Assembly: GCF_008693385.1 (NCBI RefSeq)
Contig: NZ_CP044067.1
Span: forward strand, 2,399,501-2,463,500
DNA: 64,000 nt
Source of the DNA: Cupriavidus pauculus
Lineage (GTDB): Bacteria; Pseudomonadota; Gammaproteobacteria; Burkholderiales; Burkholderiaceae
Reading direction: 5' to 3'
Positions within the stretch are counted from its first letter, which is position 1. Each line of letters opens with the position of its first letter. Shown here piece after piece: positions 1 through 9,422 of this stretch. Position numbers and translations under genes: made by a program. A model generated the notes under the pieces. The model saw only the letters and a program-made list of their open reading frames with translations, had not been told where the DNA came from and ran no database searches.

Positions 1-327
1 GCCAAGGACTTTCGCACGTGGGCGGGCAGCGTGCATGCGCTCGCATTGCTGCGAAAGACCCCCGCGGACAGCGAAAGCGCGCGCAAGAAGGCCGTGGTCG
101 CGGTGATCAAGGCCGTGGCGCAGCGGCTGCGCAATACGGTCGCCGTCTGCCGCAAGTGCTACGTGCATCCCGACGTGCTGGCGGCATTCATGTCCGATTC
201 GCTCGATGCGTTACCGGGACCGCGCGCGGGGTTGCGCCTGCGCGCGGACGAGGCGCGTCTGCTCGCGCTGCTCGAGTCCAGCGTTGCGTCGCCTGCCGCG
301 CGCGCCATCGCGCGCAAGGCGGCATGA
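1..327 (+). CDS. DNA topoisomerase IB, C-terminal fragment (gene cut by window edge)
   Basis: The frame is open from the first base, so the gene starts before the window. The fragment begins AKDFRTWAG and carries CRKCYVHP, the catalytic-tyrosine block of eukaryotic/poxvirus-type topoisomerase IB; the nucleophile would be the Tyr codon at 160-162. The enzyme relaxes supercoils of either sign through a 3'-phosphotyrosyl intermediate and needs no ATP. Bacterial members are small monomeric enzymes, so about two thirds of the protein is missing here. Family identity is well supported by the motif order; its role in this organism is not known. Confidence 0.9.
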   Translation, partial: AKDFRTWAGSVHALALLRKTPADSESARKKAVVAVIKAVAQRLRNTVAVCRKCYVHPDVLAAFMSDSLDALPGPRAGLRLRADEARLLALLESSVASPAARAIARKAA

Positions 328-426
328 CGGGCACGGCAATTGCATGGACAGGGATGATGTTGGAGGAAGCCGCCAACGCGGCAACCATTCGAATAACGAC
401 AAGATTGACGTAGTACGAGGCCCCAA

Positions 427-954
427 GTGGAACAAGCCGTTTTCCCTTGCGCGCAGGCATCAGGCAGCTGCGCCGCAACGGACTCCGCGGAAGCGATTCA
501 GGCTTCCGCCTCTGCTGAACCTTCCCGGCTGCACCGGTTGGCAACGTTGCCGCAGCTATCCAAGCGCGGGCGCCAGGGTGCCCGCGCCTTGCGCGGACCC
601 GATCTGCGCCAGACGCGCGTGCTGCTGCACGCGCTTTGCTCGATGCGGCTCGAACTGTACGCGGGTCATCCCGCATGGTGCGACGGCACGCTCGCGAGCC
701 GACGCGCGGATCTGATGGCGCTGTGGGAAGACCGGCCCCGCGAGATCTTTACGCAGCCCGATGTCGAGAGTGGCATCGAGGCCCGTCTGGACGCCGCCTT
801 CGTGCATGCCCAGGCAGGCAGCGCCCGCGAGGCCGCCGGCGAATTCAAGCGTGCCTATCTGCTGTTGTGCTGCGTGCTCACGCATGCGCGCGATCAGGCG
901 CGACGCACGCGCACCGCACCCGCCGCGCCGACGGGCACGCCCGCTCTCGCTTAG
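427..954 (+). CDS. Hypothetical protein, 175 aa
   Basis: I do not recognise this protein. It starts at GTG 427 and ends with TAG at 952-954, overlapping by four bases the stop of the convergent ParB-like gene. The N-terminal ~50 residues are low-complexity and Ala/Ser-rich; the rest is helical-looking, with a Cys-Cys pair in a Leu-rich segment (LLLCCVLTHAR) and an Arg/Ala/Pro tail. There is no signal peptide or membrane helix. Frame length and strand agree with the topoisomerase upstream, 100 bases away. The real start could lie further inside. Confidence 0.45.
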   Translation: MEQAVFPCAQASGSCAATDSAEAIQASASAEPSRLHRLATLPQLSKRGRQGARALRGPDLRQTRVLLHALCSMRLELYAGHPAWCDGTLASRRADLMALWEDRPREIFTQPDVESGIEARLDAAFVHAQAGSAREAAGEFKRAYLLLCCVLTHARDQARRTRTAPAAPTGTPALA

Positions 955-1577
955 CCCTGGCAGGGCCCCAGATAGCCCGGCAGCTTGCGTGCCTTCGGAC
1001 TATGGGCAAGTCTGACCCCGCGCGCGAGCGCGACCGCGAAGGCGTGATGGCTGTCGAGCGGGCCATCGATCTCGCGCCTGAAAAAGTCGGCCCAGCGGAA
1101 ATCGGGGTAGGCGGTCTTGACCTTGCGATAGCCGCCAGCCAGCTGCACGAATGCCTCCAGGCTTCGATACGGATCATCCCGCATGCCATGGATATCGTCA
1201 GGCAGCGCCTTGATGGGTTGCCGCTTGCCGTGCTCGTCGTAGGGGTGCACGAGGTGGTGCTCGACCATATGCAGCCAGAACGCTCGCCATGACAGATGAT
1301 TGAGGTCCTCCCGCACGATCGCGGGTACGGTGGCGATACCCATCTCATGCCATGCGCGGACCCAGTGATGATGATCCACCACGAACATCGTGTGTTCGGG
1401 GCCGATGACGATATGGATGCGATGGCGATCCAGAAACGCCCCGAGCCGCTCCCGCGGCAGGCGCCGGGTCACGTGAATCTTCTGTGAGACGTGATAGGCG
1501 CCGACAGTGATCTGTGTCGGGCGAAGATGATCGACGGGGACCCGGAGACACGCTCCCTTGCGCAGGCGAACTGCCAT
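951..1577 (-). CDS. ParB-like (ParBc_2-type) nuclease-family protein, paralogue 1
   Basis: A 208-residue protein read from ATG at 1577 (MAVRLRKGACLRV). It opens with LRPTQITVGAYHV and continues with VVDHHHWVRAW, the arrangement of the ParB/sulfiredoxin-fold family annotated as putative ParB-like nuclease. The C-terminal half holds HPYDEHGK, GMRDDPYRSLEAFV and a closing KARKLPGYLG. The same landmarks recur in the gene at 3187-3813, so the two are paralogues. No DNA-binding HTH as in true ParB, no signal peptide. Function is not established for this family; nuclease activity is only predicted. It is divergent from the SDR gene, with a 225-base promoter gap between them. Confidence 0.7.
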   Translation of the reverse strand: MAVRLRKGACLRVPVDHLRPTQITVGAYHVSQKIHVTRRLPRERLGAFLDRHRIHIVIGPEHTMFVVDHHHWVRAWHEMGIATVPAIVREDLNHLSWRAFWLHMVEHHLVHPYDEHGKRQPIKALPDDIHGMRDDPYRSLEAFVQLAGGYRKVKTAYPDFRWADFFRREIDGPLDSHHAFAVALARGVRLAHSPKARKLPGYLGPCQG

Positions 1578-1802
1578 GATGCGGACTCTCTGGTTGTCTG
1601 GTCTCCCGCATGGCAGCAAAAAACATGCCTTTGCGCCACATGCACCCCGTGGGCCGAAAGGACCGGCGCGTGCAGCAATCATTGCCCTGCGTTGTAAGGG
1701 TTACCGTCCATCGCGCGCACGCGGCACCACGCGGCGGGGAATGCGCCGCGGCACGATACTTGCGCCAGCCCTGGAACAACGACATCCACCCCGGAAACGA
1801 CC

Positions 1803-2696
1803 ATGGCGACGTCCGACAAGTCCCGCACCGCAAGCCCCGACAGGCCCCCGGAGCAGGTGCCGCCGCAGCACCAGAACCGGCAGCCCGGCATCGAAGCGGC
1901 CATGACGCCTGCACCCGATAGCGGGGCCGACGACTATGTCGGCTGCGGCCGCCTCGCGGGCAAGCGGGCGCTGGTCACGGGCGGCGACAGCGGTATCGGC
2001 CGCGCGATCGCGGTGGCGTTTGCACGCGAAGGCGCGGATGTTGCCATCGCCTACCTCGACGAGCATGAGGATGCGAAGGAAACCGTCAGGCTGATCGAGG
2101 CGGCCGGCCAGCGCGCGCTGGCCATCGCGGGCGATCTCGGTGAGATTGCGCACGTCGATGCCATGGCGCGGCAGGTGCTGGAAGCCTTCGGCGACCTCGA
2201 TATCCTCGTGAACAACGCGGCCGAGCAGCACCCGCAGGAATCCATCGAGGACATCGATGCCGACCAGCTCGAGTCCACGTTCCGTACCAATATCTTCTCG
2301 ATGTTCCACGTCACGCGTGCATTGCTGCCGCATCTGCGCGAGCGCGGCGCCATCGTCAATACGACCTCGGTCACCGCGTACCGCGGCAGTGCGCATCTGC
2401 TCGACTATTCTTCGACCAAGGGCGCCATCGTGGCCTTTACGCGCTCGCTTGCGTTGCAGATCGTCAAGCGCGGTATCCGCGTCAACGGCATCGCGCCGGG
2501 GCCGATCTGGACGCCCCTCATTCCGTCGACGTTCACCGCCGAGGAAGTGGCGGAGTTCGGAAAGAAGACGCCGATGGGCCGGCCCGGCCAGCCTTATGAA
2601 GTCGCGGCGGGATATGTGTTCCTGGCCTCCGATGCGGCGAGCTATATCACGGGCCAGGTCCTGCATATCAACGGCGGCGAGATCGTCAATGCCTGA
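1803..2696 (+). CDS. SDR-family NAD(P)-dependent oxidoreductase (YghA / general stress protein 39-like)
   Basis: The 297-residue protein has the classical short-chain dehydrogenase tetrad: Asn163, Ser189, Tyr202 and Lys206 (YSSTK). The nucleotide-binding Gly motif TGGDSGIG is at 59-66. A ~50-residue Pro/Gln-rich N-terminal extension before the Rossmann fold is typical of the YghA/YhdG 'glucose and ribitol dehydrogenase-like' subgroup, which is often stress-induced. Substrate unknown. It is followed 40 bases on by a small stress-type gene and then by a ParB-like gene on the same strand, so co-transcription is likely. Confidence 0.85.
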   Translation: MATSDKSRTASPDRPPEQVPPQHQNRQPGIEAAMTPAPDSGADDYVGCGRLAGKRALVTGGDSGIGRAIAVAFAREGADVAIAYLDEHEDAKETVRLIEAAGQRALAIAGDLGEIAHVDAMARQVLEAFGDLDILVNNAAEQHPQESIEDIDADQLESTFRTNIFSMFHVTRALLPHLRERGAIVNTTSVTAYRGSAHLLDYSSTKGAIVAFTRSLALQIVKRGIRVNGIAPGPIWTPLIPSTFTAEEVAEFGKKTPMGRPGQPYEVAAGYVFLASDAASYITGQVLHINGGEIVNA

Positions 2697-2736
2697 CGAT
2701 TCCGCCATCACAGGCATCACGCCAAAGGGAGCCATC

Positions 2737-3180
2737 ATGTCTTCGATCGTAGCCGGACGCTTCGCGTCCACCGCGGATGCCGAGGAGGCGTCCCGCAAGT
2801 TGTACGCGCGCGGGTTCTCGGTATGGGACGTCTCCATCATGTCGCTCGGCGAGGAGGGCGGCGTCATGCTGGCGGCGCGCGCGAAGGGCGAGCGCCGCAA
2901 GGAGGCCACCGACGTGATGCGCGACGCCGGCGGCAAGGACGTGGAGCATGCCGAGGGCAAGTGGGAGGGCGGACAGTGGGTCGATTTCGCCAGCCCGGCC
3001 GAGGGCGAGCCGTGGCCTGCGCCGAAGTCCGATGGGCACGAGGCCAACGACAAGGCCGTACCGCACCCCCACGCAAAACCCGTCGCTGAAGAGGCCGTGG
3101 CCCTGGACAGCACGGGCAACGAAGATCCCGGCAGCGAACTCGAGCACTTCGTCGACCAGCAGGTCGCTCGCCACAACTGA
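2737..3180 (+). CDS. Small general-stress-like protein, 147 aa
   Basis: Start ATG 2737 is preceded by a good ribosome site (AAAGGGAG). The first ~40 residues (SIVAGRFASTADAEEASRKL, then ARGF) resemble the beta-alpha-beta opening of YflT / general stress protein 17M domains, which help place it in a stress setting. The remainder is charged and Pro/Ala-rich, ends HFVDQQVARHN, and looks disordered. It sits between the SDR gene and the second ParB-like gene with gaps of 40 and 6 bases, so the three probably form one transcript. Assignment to the YflT family is by eye and uncertain. Confidence 0.65.
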   Translation: MSSIVAGRFASTADAEEASRKLYARGFSVWDVSIMSLGEEGGVMLAARAKGERRKEATDVMRDAGGKDVEHAEGKWEGGQWVDFASPAEGEPWPAPKSDGHEANDKAVPHPHAKPVAEEAVALDSTGNEDPGSELEHFVDQQVARHN

Positions 3181-3186
3181 GGCACG

Positions 3187-3813
3187 ATGGGGAAACCAAA
3201 ACACGAAATGGCGGACCTTGCCACGCTGCGGCCTACACAGCTCACGCTCGGTCTCTATCAGGTTCGCCACAAGATGGACGTGTCCGCGCGGCCGCGCGGC
3301 GCCGGCGGCCTCCGCCGCTTTCTGCGCAGCCACCGCATCCGCGTGGTTCGCGGTCCTGGCGGCGGTCTTTATATCGCCGATCATCATCACTGGGCGCGCG
3401 CGTGGCTGGAACTGGGCTGGCGCCGCGGGCCGGTTTCCGTCGATCTCGATCTGAGTGGCCTCGACGTCGATGCGTTCTGGAAGAAAATGGACGCGCTCGG
3501 CCATTTGCATCCGTACGACGAACACGGCGACCGGCTCGGCGTGGAGGCGCTGCCGCCCAATGTGCTCGGCATGCGCGACGACGCCTACCGCAGCCTTGCC
3601 GCGTTTGCGCGCGACGCGGGCGCATACCGCAAGCCCGGCAACGCGTACGGCGACTTTACGTGGGCGGCATTTTTGCGCAAGTACGTGCAAGAGGATATGC
3701 ACAGCATCGCGGGCTTTGCGCGCGCATTGTCGCTGGCGATCGAACTCGCGCGTAGCCGCAAGGCGCGCAGGCTGCCCGGTTTTATCGGGCGTTGCGGTAC
3801 ACGTGAAGGATGA
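3187..3813 (+). CDS. ParB-like (ParBc_2-type) nuclease-family protein, paralogue 2
   Basis: A 208-residue paralogue of the protein encoded at 951-1577. Shared landmarks are LRPTQLTLGLYQV, IADHHHWARAW, HLHPYDEHGDR, MRDDAYRSLAAF and KARRLPGFIG. The two differ through most of the rest, so the duplication is not recent. It begins six bases after the stress-like gene and is the third gene of that transcript. The His-His-His-Trp stretch replaces the usual ParB CTP/DNA box and is the most conserved point between the copies, making it the likeliest active site. Activity is unproven. Confidence 0.7.
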   Translation: MGKPKHEMADLATLRPTQLTLGLYQVRHKMDVSARPRGAGGLRRFLRSHRIRVVRGPGGGLYIADHHHWARAWLELGWRRGPVSVDLDLSGLDVDAFWKKMDALGHLHPYDEHGDRLGVEALPPNVLGMRDDAYRSLAAFARDAGAYRKPGNAYGDFTWAAFLRKYVQEDMHSIAGFARALSLAIELARSRKARRLPGFIGRCGTREG

Positions 3814-3824
3814 GAACGTAAAAA

Positions 3825-3842
3825 GCCCCGCGTGAGCGGGGC
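3825..3842 (-). terminator. Rho-independent terminator of the DUF3008 gene
   Basis: Seven-base-pair GC stem (GCCCCGC / GCGGGGC) with a GTGA loop. On the minus strand it is followed by a run of five T, so it terminates leftward transcription from 3876-4064. On the plus strand no T-run follows. Confidence 0.8.
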
Positions 3843-3875
3843 GTGGCGGCGCATGATGAGGTGGCGGCGTGCGCC

Positions 3876-4064
3876 TCAGCCCTTCGACTTATGGCCGGGC
3901 TTGCCTTTCTGCTTCGTATGCGCCATCTCCTTGAGCTCCTTCTCGCTCATCGAGCCATACATCGAGCGCGACGCGCCCTTGAGCGCACCGGCCTTCGTAT
4001 CGCCCCGCTTGGCCGAGAGCGCGGCGCCCGCGGCCATCTGCTGTGCCTTCGATTTTGCTGGCAT
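3876..4064 (-). CDS. DUF3008-family small basic protein
   Basis: A 62-residue Lys/Ala-rich protein opening MPAKSKAQQMAAGAALSAKR and ending in a Lys/Gly tail. This is the signature of the DUF3008 family of small cytoplasmic proteins common in proteobacteria; no function is known. The composition suggests a nucleic-acid-associated or disordered stress protein, but that is inference. A clean intrinsic terminator follows it at 3825-3842. A Shine-Dalgarno-like GGAGA lies just upstream of the ATG at 4064. Confidence 0.8.
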   Translation of the reverse strand: MPAKSKAQQMAAGAALSAKRGDTKAGALKGASRSMYGSMSEKELKEMAHTKQKGKPGHKSKG

Positions 4065-4098
4065 TTGCGGTCTCCTTTGCGGTCGTGGATCCTGCCCT

Positions 4099-4257
4099 CT
4101 AGATTCTGCCTAATACCACGAGCAGAACCACGATCACCACGATGAGACCAAGGCCGCTGCTCGGCCAGTAGCCCCAACCGCTGCTATACGGCCACGCGGG
4201 AAGCGCGCCGATCAGCAAGAGGATCAGGATGATCAGAAGAATGGTGCCGATTCCCAT
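4099..4257 (-). CDS. DUF3309-family small membrane protein
   Basis: A 52-residue protein from ATG 4257, with AAGGAGAG as ribosome site. It has two hydrophobic helices (IGTILLIILILLLIGAL and GLGLIVVIVVLLVVLG) separated by a WPYSSGWGYWPS turn. The pattern is that of DUF3309 inner-membrane proteins, which are widespread, short and uncharacterised. It is divergent in type from its neighbours but shares the leftward strand with the DUF3008 gene 34 bases away. Longer upstream starts add a charged stretch without a ribosome site and were not used. Confidence 0.8.
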   Translation of the reverse strand: MGIGTILLIILILLLIGALPAWPYSSGWGYWPSSGLGLIVVIVVLLVVLGRI

Positions 4258-4369
4258 GGAAGCTCTCCTTTTCTTGTCATGTCTCAAGATTAGGACAGCC
4301 CCTTCGGGCAAAGAGGCGGGAAGGGGCTGATAACGCTGTAGGAATCGGACGACGCGTCGCGAAAAGCCC

Positions 4370-5527
4370 TCAGAAGGCGGCGCTGTAGATCTCGAACGCG
4401 TCGCGCTCGGTCACCTCGCGCGGGTTGTTCACGAGCAGTCGGGTCTGCAGCATCGCATCGCTTGCCAGACGCGACACGTCGCCTTCCCTCACGCCGACCT
4501 CGCGCAGCGTGCGCGGAATACCGGTCGCTTCGATCATGCCCTCGATGTGTCGGATCAACGCCGCGGTCTTCGTCTCGCAGCTGCCCGTGGTACCGGGCAC
4601 GATCACGTCGGCCAGTTCCGAGTAAAGCCGGCTGGCGTCGCGCGCGTTGAACTTCATCACATGCGGCAGCACGAGCGCGTTGGACAGGCCGTGCGGCACG
4701 TGGAAGATGCCGCCGATGGGATAGGCCAGCGCATGCACGGCCGCGACCGGTGCGTTGGCGAAGGCTTGTCCCGCGAACATCGCGCCGACGAGCATCGCTT
4801 CGCGCGCGGCACGGTCGTTGCCGTTGTCGCAGGCAAGCATTACGTTGCGCGAGAGCAGGTCCAGCGCGCGCACGGCCAGCATGTCCGAGATCGGATTCTT
4901 CAGATGCGCGCTCGTATAGGCCTCGATGGCATGCACCATCGCGTCGATGCCGGTGGCCGCCGTCGCGGCGCGTGGCAGGCCGAGCGTGAGTTCCGCATCG
5001 AGGATGGCGAGGTCCGCATAGAGCTGCGGTGCCACGACGCCCATCTTCGTCGTTTCGCCCGTCGTGACGATCGACACGGCTGTGACCTCGGAGCCCGTGC
5101 CCGCGGTGGTGGGAATCTGCGCGAGCGGCAGGCGCGTGCCGGTGACCTTGCGCACGCCATACATGTCCTTGAGGGACTGCGTGGCGGGCAGCAGCACCGC
5201 AATCAGTTTCGCCACGTCCATCGACGAGCCGCCGCCGAGGCCGACGATCGCTTCCGCCCGCGCGGCACGCGCGCGTTCGGTCGCTTCCAGGACCACGTGC
5301 TCGGGCGGATCGGCGACCACGTCGTCGATGACCGTCACTTCCCAGCCGTGGCGCGCGAGGTCCTCGAGCGCGGGCACGAGCAGGCCACTCTTCGAGAGGA
5401 AGCCGTCGGTCACGACGACGAGGCGGCGCGCCGCGGGCCACGACTCACGCAGCAGCGCGCCAAGGCGGCGCGCGGCGCCGTATTCGACGACGATGCTCGG
5501 CACCGTCTGGAAGCGGAATGGGTTCAT
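4370..5527 (-). CDS. Iron-containing alcohol dehydrogenase, probable 4-hydroxybutyrate dehydrogenase
   Basis: The 385-residue protein is a class III alcohol dehydrogenase. The NAD-binding GGGSSMDVAK lies at 98-107. The metal ligands are visible as Asp195-x3-His199 and His265-x13-His279. Length matches the family. It lies 86 bases downstream of a succinate-semialdehyde dehydrogenase on the same strand. That pairing suggests oxidation of 4-hydroxybutyrate to succinic semialdehyde and then to succinate, as in the Gbd enzymes known from Cupriavidus. Substrate is inferred from context only; lactaldehyde or other alcohols remain possible. Confidence 0.85.
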   Translation of the reverse strand: MNPFRFQTVPSIVVEYGAARRLGALLRESWPAARRLVVVTDGFLSKSGLLVPALEDLARHGWEVTVIDDVVADPPEHVVLEATERARAARAEAIVGLGGGSSMDVAKLIAVLLPATQSLKDMYGVRKVTGTRLPLAQIPTTAGTGSEVTAVSIVTTGETTKMGVVAPQLYADLAILDAELTLGLPRAATAATGIDAMVHAIEAYTSAHLKNPISDMLAVRALDLLSRNVMLACDNGNDRAAREAMLVGAMFAGQAFANAPVAAVHALAYPIGGIFHVPHGLSNALVLPHVMKFNARDASRLYSELADVIVPGTTGSCETKTAALIRHIEGMIEATGIPRTLREVGVREGDVSRLASDAMLQTRLLVNNPREVTERDAFEIYSAAF

Positions 5528-5613
5528 GCTGTCTCCAAAATCTGTCTTGTCTCGACAATGCCCTGTCGGGCGGCCGGAACAGTATGCACCGGCCGGCCCG
5601 ACAGGGTTGCCGA

Positions 5614-7071
<1,458 letters not shown>

Positions 7072-7101
7072 GTTAATCCTTCCTTGCTTATTTTTTCAAA
7101 G

Positions 7102-7125
7102 TATCGTTCAATAGATGGAACGATA
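7102..7125. promoter_or_regulatory. Inverted repeat, candidate IclR operator
   Basis: TATCGTTC and GAACGATA form perfect 8-bp arms with an 8-base spacer, about 30 bases upstream of gabD. Dyads of this size are usual binding sites for IclR dimers, and an IclR gene is divergently transcribed next to it. Binding is inferred. Confidence 0.55.
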
Positions 7126-7194
7126 TTCGGCTGGTAGAACGCTGCCACCGCAGTCTATAACTATTCGCCGAGAAATCAAAGATCGAAGGAAAGA

Positions 7195-7280
7195 CGTCCC
7201 TGAGCTCCTGAGCTACGTCCATGACCTACGTCCATGAGCTACGTCCCTGAGCGACGTTCCCGAGCTACGTCCCCGAGCCC
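7195..7280. repeat. 13-bp tandem repeat array just before the iclR-type start codon
   Basis: The unit CGTCCMTGAGCTA occurs in five contiguous, slightly diverged copies from 7216 to 7280, with one more copy and a part-copy at 7195-7215. The array ends three bases before the ATG at 7284 and replaces any recognisable Shine-Dalgarno sequence. The reading frame of the regulator hits stop codons inside the array, so the repeats are not translated as part of it. Confidence 0.85.
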
Positions 7281-7283
7281 AGC

Positions 7284-8108
7284 ATGCCCAAGACTGCGTA
7301 CGACACCCCTCCCGCCGCGCCCGGCCAGCCGCCGCTGAAAACGACGGCACCCGCGGTCGTCCGCGCCGTCCAGGTGCTCGACGCCCTCTCCGCCGCGCCG
7401 GCCCCGGTTTCCCTTGCCGACCTCGCCCGCGCCACGGGCGCCCCGAAGAGCTCCCTCCACGGCCTCTGCGAAACGCTCGTGCATCTGCGCCTCGTCAAGC
7501 GGCTCCCCGATGGCACGATGGCGCTCGGCCCCCACGTCATGGGCTGGGCCAACGCGTTCCTGTCGCAAACGCAGATCACCGAGGAGTTCCGCACGCTGTG
7601 GGAGGCCACCGAGGCCTTCGGAGAGGCCACGGTCACGCTCTCGATGCTCGACGACACCGAGGTCGTCTATCTGGCCTGCCGCAATGGCAATCGTCCGCTC
7701 GGCGTGACGTTCCGCATCGGCATGCGGCTGCCCGCGCCCTATACGGCGACCGGCAAGGCCATCCTGAGCACGCTGTCGCCGGAAGTGGTGCGCTCGCTGC
7801 TCGTGGACCGCTGGCCGGACCCGCTGACGCGCGCGAGCGTGGCGAGCCCCGATGCACTGGCCATCGAGCTCGATACCGTGCGCGCGCTCGGTTACTCAAC
7901 GGACAACGGCCAGATGCGGGAAGGCATGACCTGCTTCGGCGCGCCGGTCTTCGACGCGAGCGGCCACCACGCGGTGGGCGCGATCGCGGTCAGTTACCTG
8001 ACCAACGAGATCGACGCGGCGACGGCCGCGCGGGTCGGCCCGCGAGTCCGCGACCTCGCCGACAAGCTGTCGGCGCGGCTCGGACATCGCAAACTGCTTA
8101 AATTTTAG
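7284..8108 (+). CDS. IclR-family transcriptional regulator
   Basis: The 274-residue protein has an N-terminal winged HTH (about residues 25-85, with LADLARATGAPKSSLHGLCE as recognition region) and a C-terminal IclR effector domain ending in YSTDNGQMREGMTCFGAPVF and a DLADKLSARL helix. Such proteins bind as dimers and respond to small carbon metabolites. It is divergent from gabD and the alcohol dehydrogenase, so control of that pair is likely. The start is preceded directly by a 13-bp tandem repeat instead of a normal ribosome site, so translation may be weak or the start may be leaderless. Confidence 0.88.
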   Translation: MPKTAYDTPPAAPGQPPLKTTAPAVVRAVQVLDALSAAPAPVSLADLARATGAPKSSLHGLCETLVHLRLVKRLPDGTMALGPHVMGWANAFLSQTQITEEFRTLWEATEAFGEATVTLSMLDDTEVVYLACRNGNRPLGVTFRIGMRLPAPYTATGKAILSTLSPEVVRSLLVDRWPDPLTRASVASPDALAIELDTVRALGYSTDNGQMREGMTCFGAPVFDASGHHAVGAIAVSYLTNEIDAATAARVGPRVRDLADKLSARLGHRKLLKF

Positions 8109-8160
8109 GCATCCCAGTGCGGTAGCGCACATATGGGCGTCCGGCGGCAGGAAAGCTCAG

Positions 8161-8185
8161 GATATCCACAGAACCTGTGGATATC
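8161..8185. repeat. Inverted repeat with DnaA-box-like arms
   Basis: Perfect 11-bp arms GATATCCACAG / CTGTGGATATC around AAC. Each arm contains ATATCCACA, one base from the DnaA box TTATCCACA. A related element lies at 12718-12738. It has no T-tract, so it is a poor terminator. Confidence 0.7.
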
Positions 8186-8335
8186 TGTGGCGGGCCGTGG
8201 CCGTGAAAGTTCCGGCCCGTTTCGATGTGGGAAAGTGTACGTTTCGGACTGTCGGCAGGCGGGACTGGCGGGTATGCTCGGGCATCCCGGACCCTCAGTC
8301 ACTGGCCGGTCGGTCGGGCCGATGTGACTTACGCC

Positions 8336-8977
8336 ATGCTACCTACGCGACGCCGCACCTTCCCACGCGCTTCGGGCGGGCTCGCCCGCAGGCTGCCGGC
8401 AGCCCTGCCTGTGTCGCTGCCGGCGTCGCTCCTTGTAGCCCTGCCGGTATCGCTCCTGCTCGGTGGGTGCCTGCCGCAGTACCGCGTCCCCACCGGTGCG
8501 CCCAGCGCCACCGTGCGGCTGCTGACCACGACCGACGACAACACCGTGTTCACGGTCGCGGATCCGGCCGGCTGCCCGACGCCCACCCGCCCGCGCGTCC
8601 TCGCCGGCACGGGCAAGCAACTGGCCGCCATGGGCCGGGAGCCGAGCCTCGGGATGGCCGGTGCCTCGCCGGAACCCCCGTCGCGCACGCGCGAGCGCAA
8701 GGTCGAGGCCGGGCATCGTGTCTATATCGCGGTATCGTCGGCGGCGGCGGCGCCGGCACCGGAGATGCGCTGCGCCGCCGGCGTATCGTTCGTGCCGCAG
8801 CCGGGCGGGCAATATGAAATCCGATTCGCGCGGGACGATGCCGCAAGTGTGTGCTCGGCACGCGTGCTGCGTGTCGAAGCCAGGCCGGAGGGCGGGGCCG
8901 CGCTATTTCAGGAAACGAGCCAGCAGGGATTTCGGGCGCTACGCCGCGACTATATTTGCGAGCGTCCCGCGGACTGA
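8336..8977 (+). CDS. Predicted lipoprotein of unknown function
   Basis: From ATG 8336 the protein is about 213 residues. An Arg-rich start is followed by a hydrophobic stretch of repeated LPVSLPASLL-type segments and the lipobox LLGGC, so the mature protein would be lipid-anchored. The mature part has three further Cys residues that could pair in the periplasm and no domain I recognise. A longer start at 8225 adds 37 residues unlike a signal peptide and was rejected. It stands alone between an IclR gene and an H-NS-like gene on the other strand. Confidence 0.65.
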   Translation: MLPTRRRTFPRASGGLARRLPAALPVSLPASLLVALPVSLLLGGCLPQYRVPTGAPSATVRLLTTTDDNTVFTVADPAGCPTPTRPRVLAGTGKQLAAMGREPSLGMAGASPEPPSRTRERKVEAGHRVYIAVSSAAAAPAPEMRCAAGVSFVPQPGGQYEIRFARDDAASVCSARVLRVEARPEGGAALFQETSQQGFRALRRDYICERPAD

Positions 8978-9101
8978 CATTTCAGGGGGAATTTCAGCGC
9001 GCCGGGAAGCGAGTATGCGTAACCGTCATGCACAGGCCTCGGCACACGTCTTACGCACACTCGTTTGATACGAAGGTTCCGATTGCAGAAAGGCGCTTGC
9101 C

Positions 9102-9422
9102 TCAGGCTGTCTGCTCGATCAGAAAACGCTCGGGACGCTTGCCAAGCCATGCCGGTGCGCGGCCACGGCCGGACCAGGTCTTGCCGGTTTTCGGATCCTG
9201 ATATTTCGGCGGCAGGGAAGAGGTCTTTCGCGCGGCCCCCGTGCCGCTGCCCGCCGGGCGTCCACGACGACGCTTGGGCGCAATATCCTCGACCGTCAGG
9301 TCGTAATCCGCCATCAATTGACGAATCTGGTCGATCACGCCCGCGACTTCATTCGCGCGAACTTCGCTGAGCTTGGCTTCCAGTGCTTCTTTTTCGGCCA
9401 GCAGTTGCTTGTAGGTCGGCAT
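9102..9422 (-). CDS. H-NS-family histone-like nucleoid protein
   Basis: A 106-residue protein: N-terminal coiled coil (MPTYKQLLAEKEALEAKLSE) for oligomerisation, a basic Lys/Arg linker with an AT-hook-like RRRGRPAGS, and the C-terminal DNA-binding motif KYQDPKTGKTWSGRGRAPAW. It binds A+T-rich DNA and silences genes, often horizontally acquired ones. The length and the GRGRAPAWL ending fit the short H-NS paralogues that are numerous in Cupriavidus and Burkholderia. The ATG at 9422 is chosen because translation upstream lacks the conserved opening. The A+T-rich stretch upstream may be an autoregulatory target. Confidence 0.88.
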   Translation of the reverse strand: MPTYKQLLAEKEALEAKLSEVRANEVAGVIDQIRQLMADYDLTVEDIAPKRRRGRPAGSGTGAARKTSSLPPKYQDPKTGKTWSGRGRAPAWLGKRPERFLIEQTA

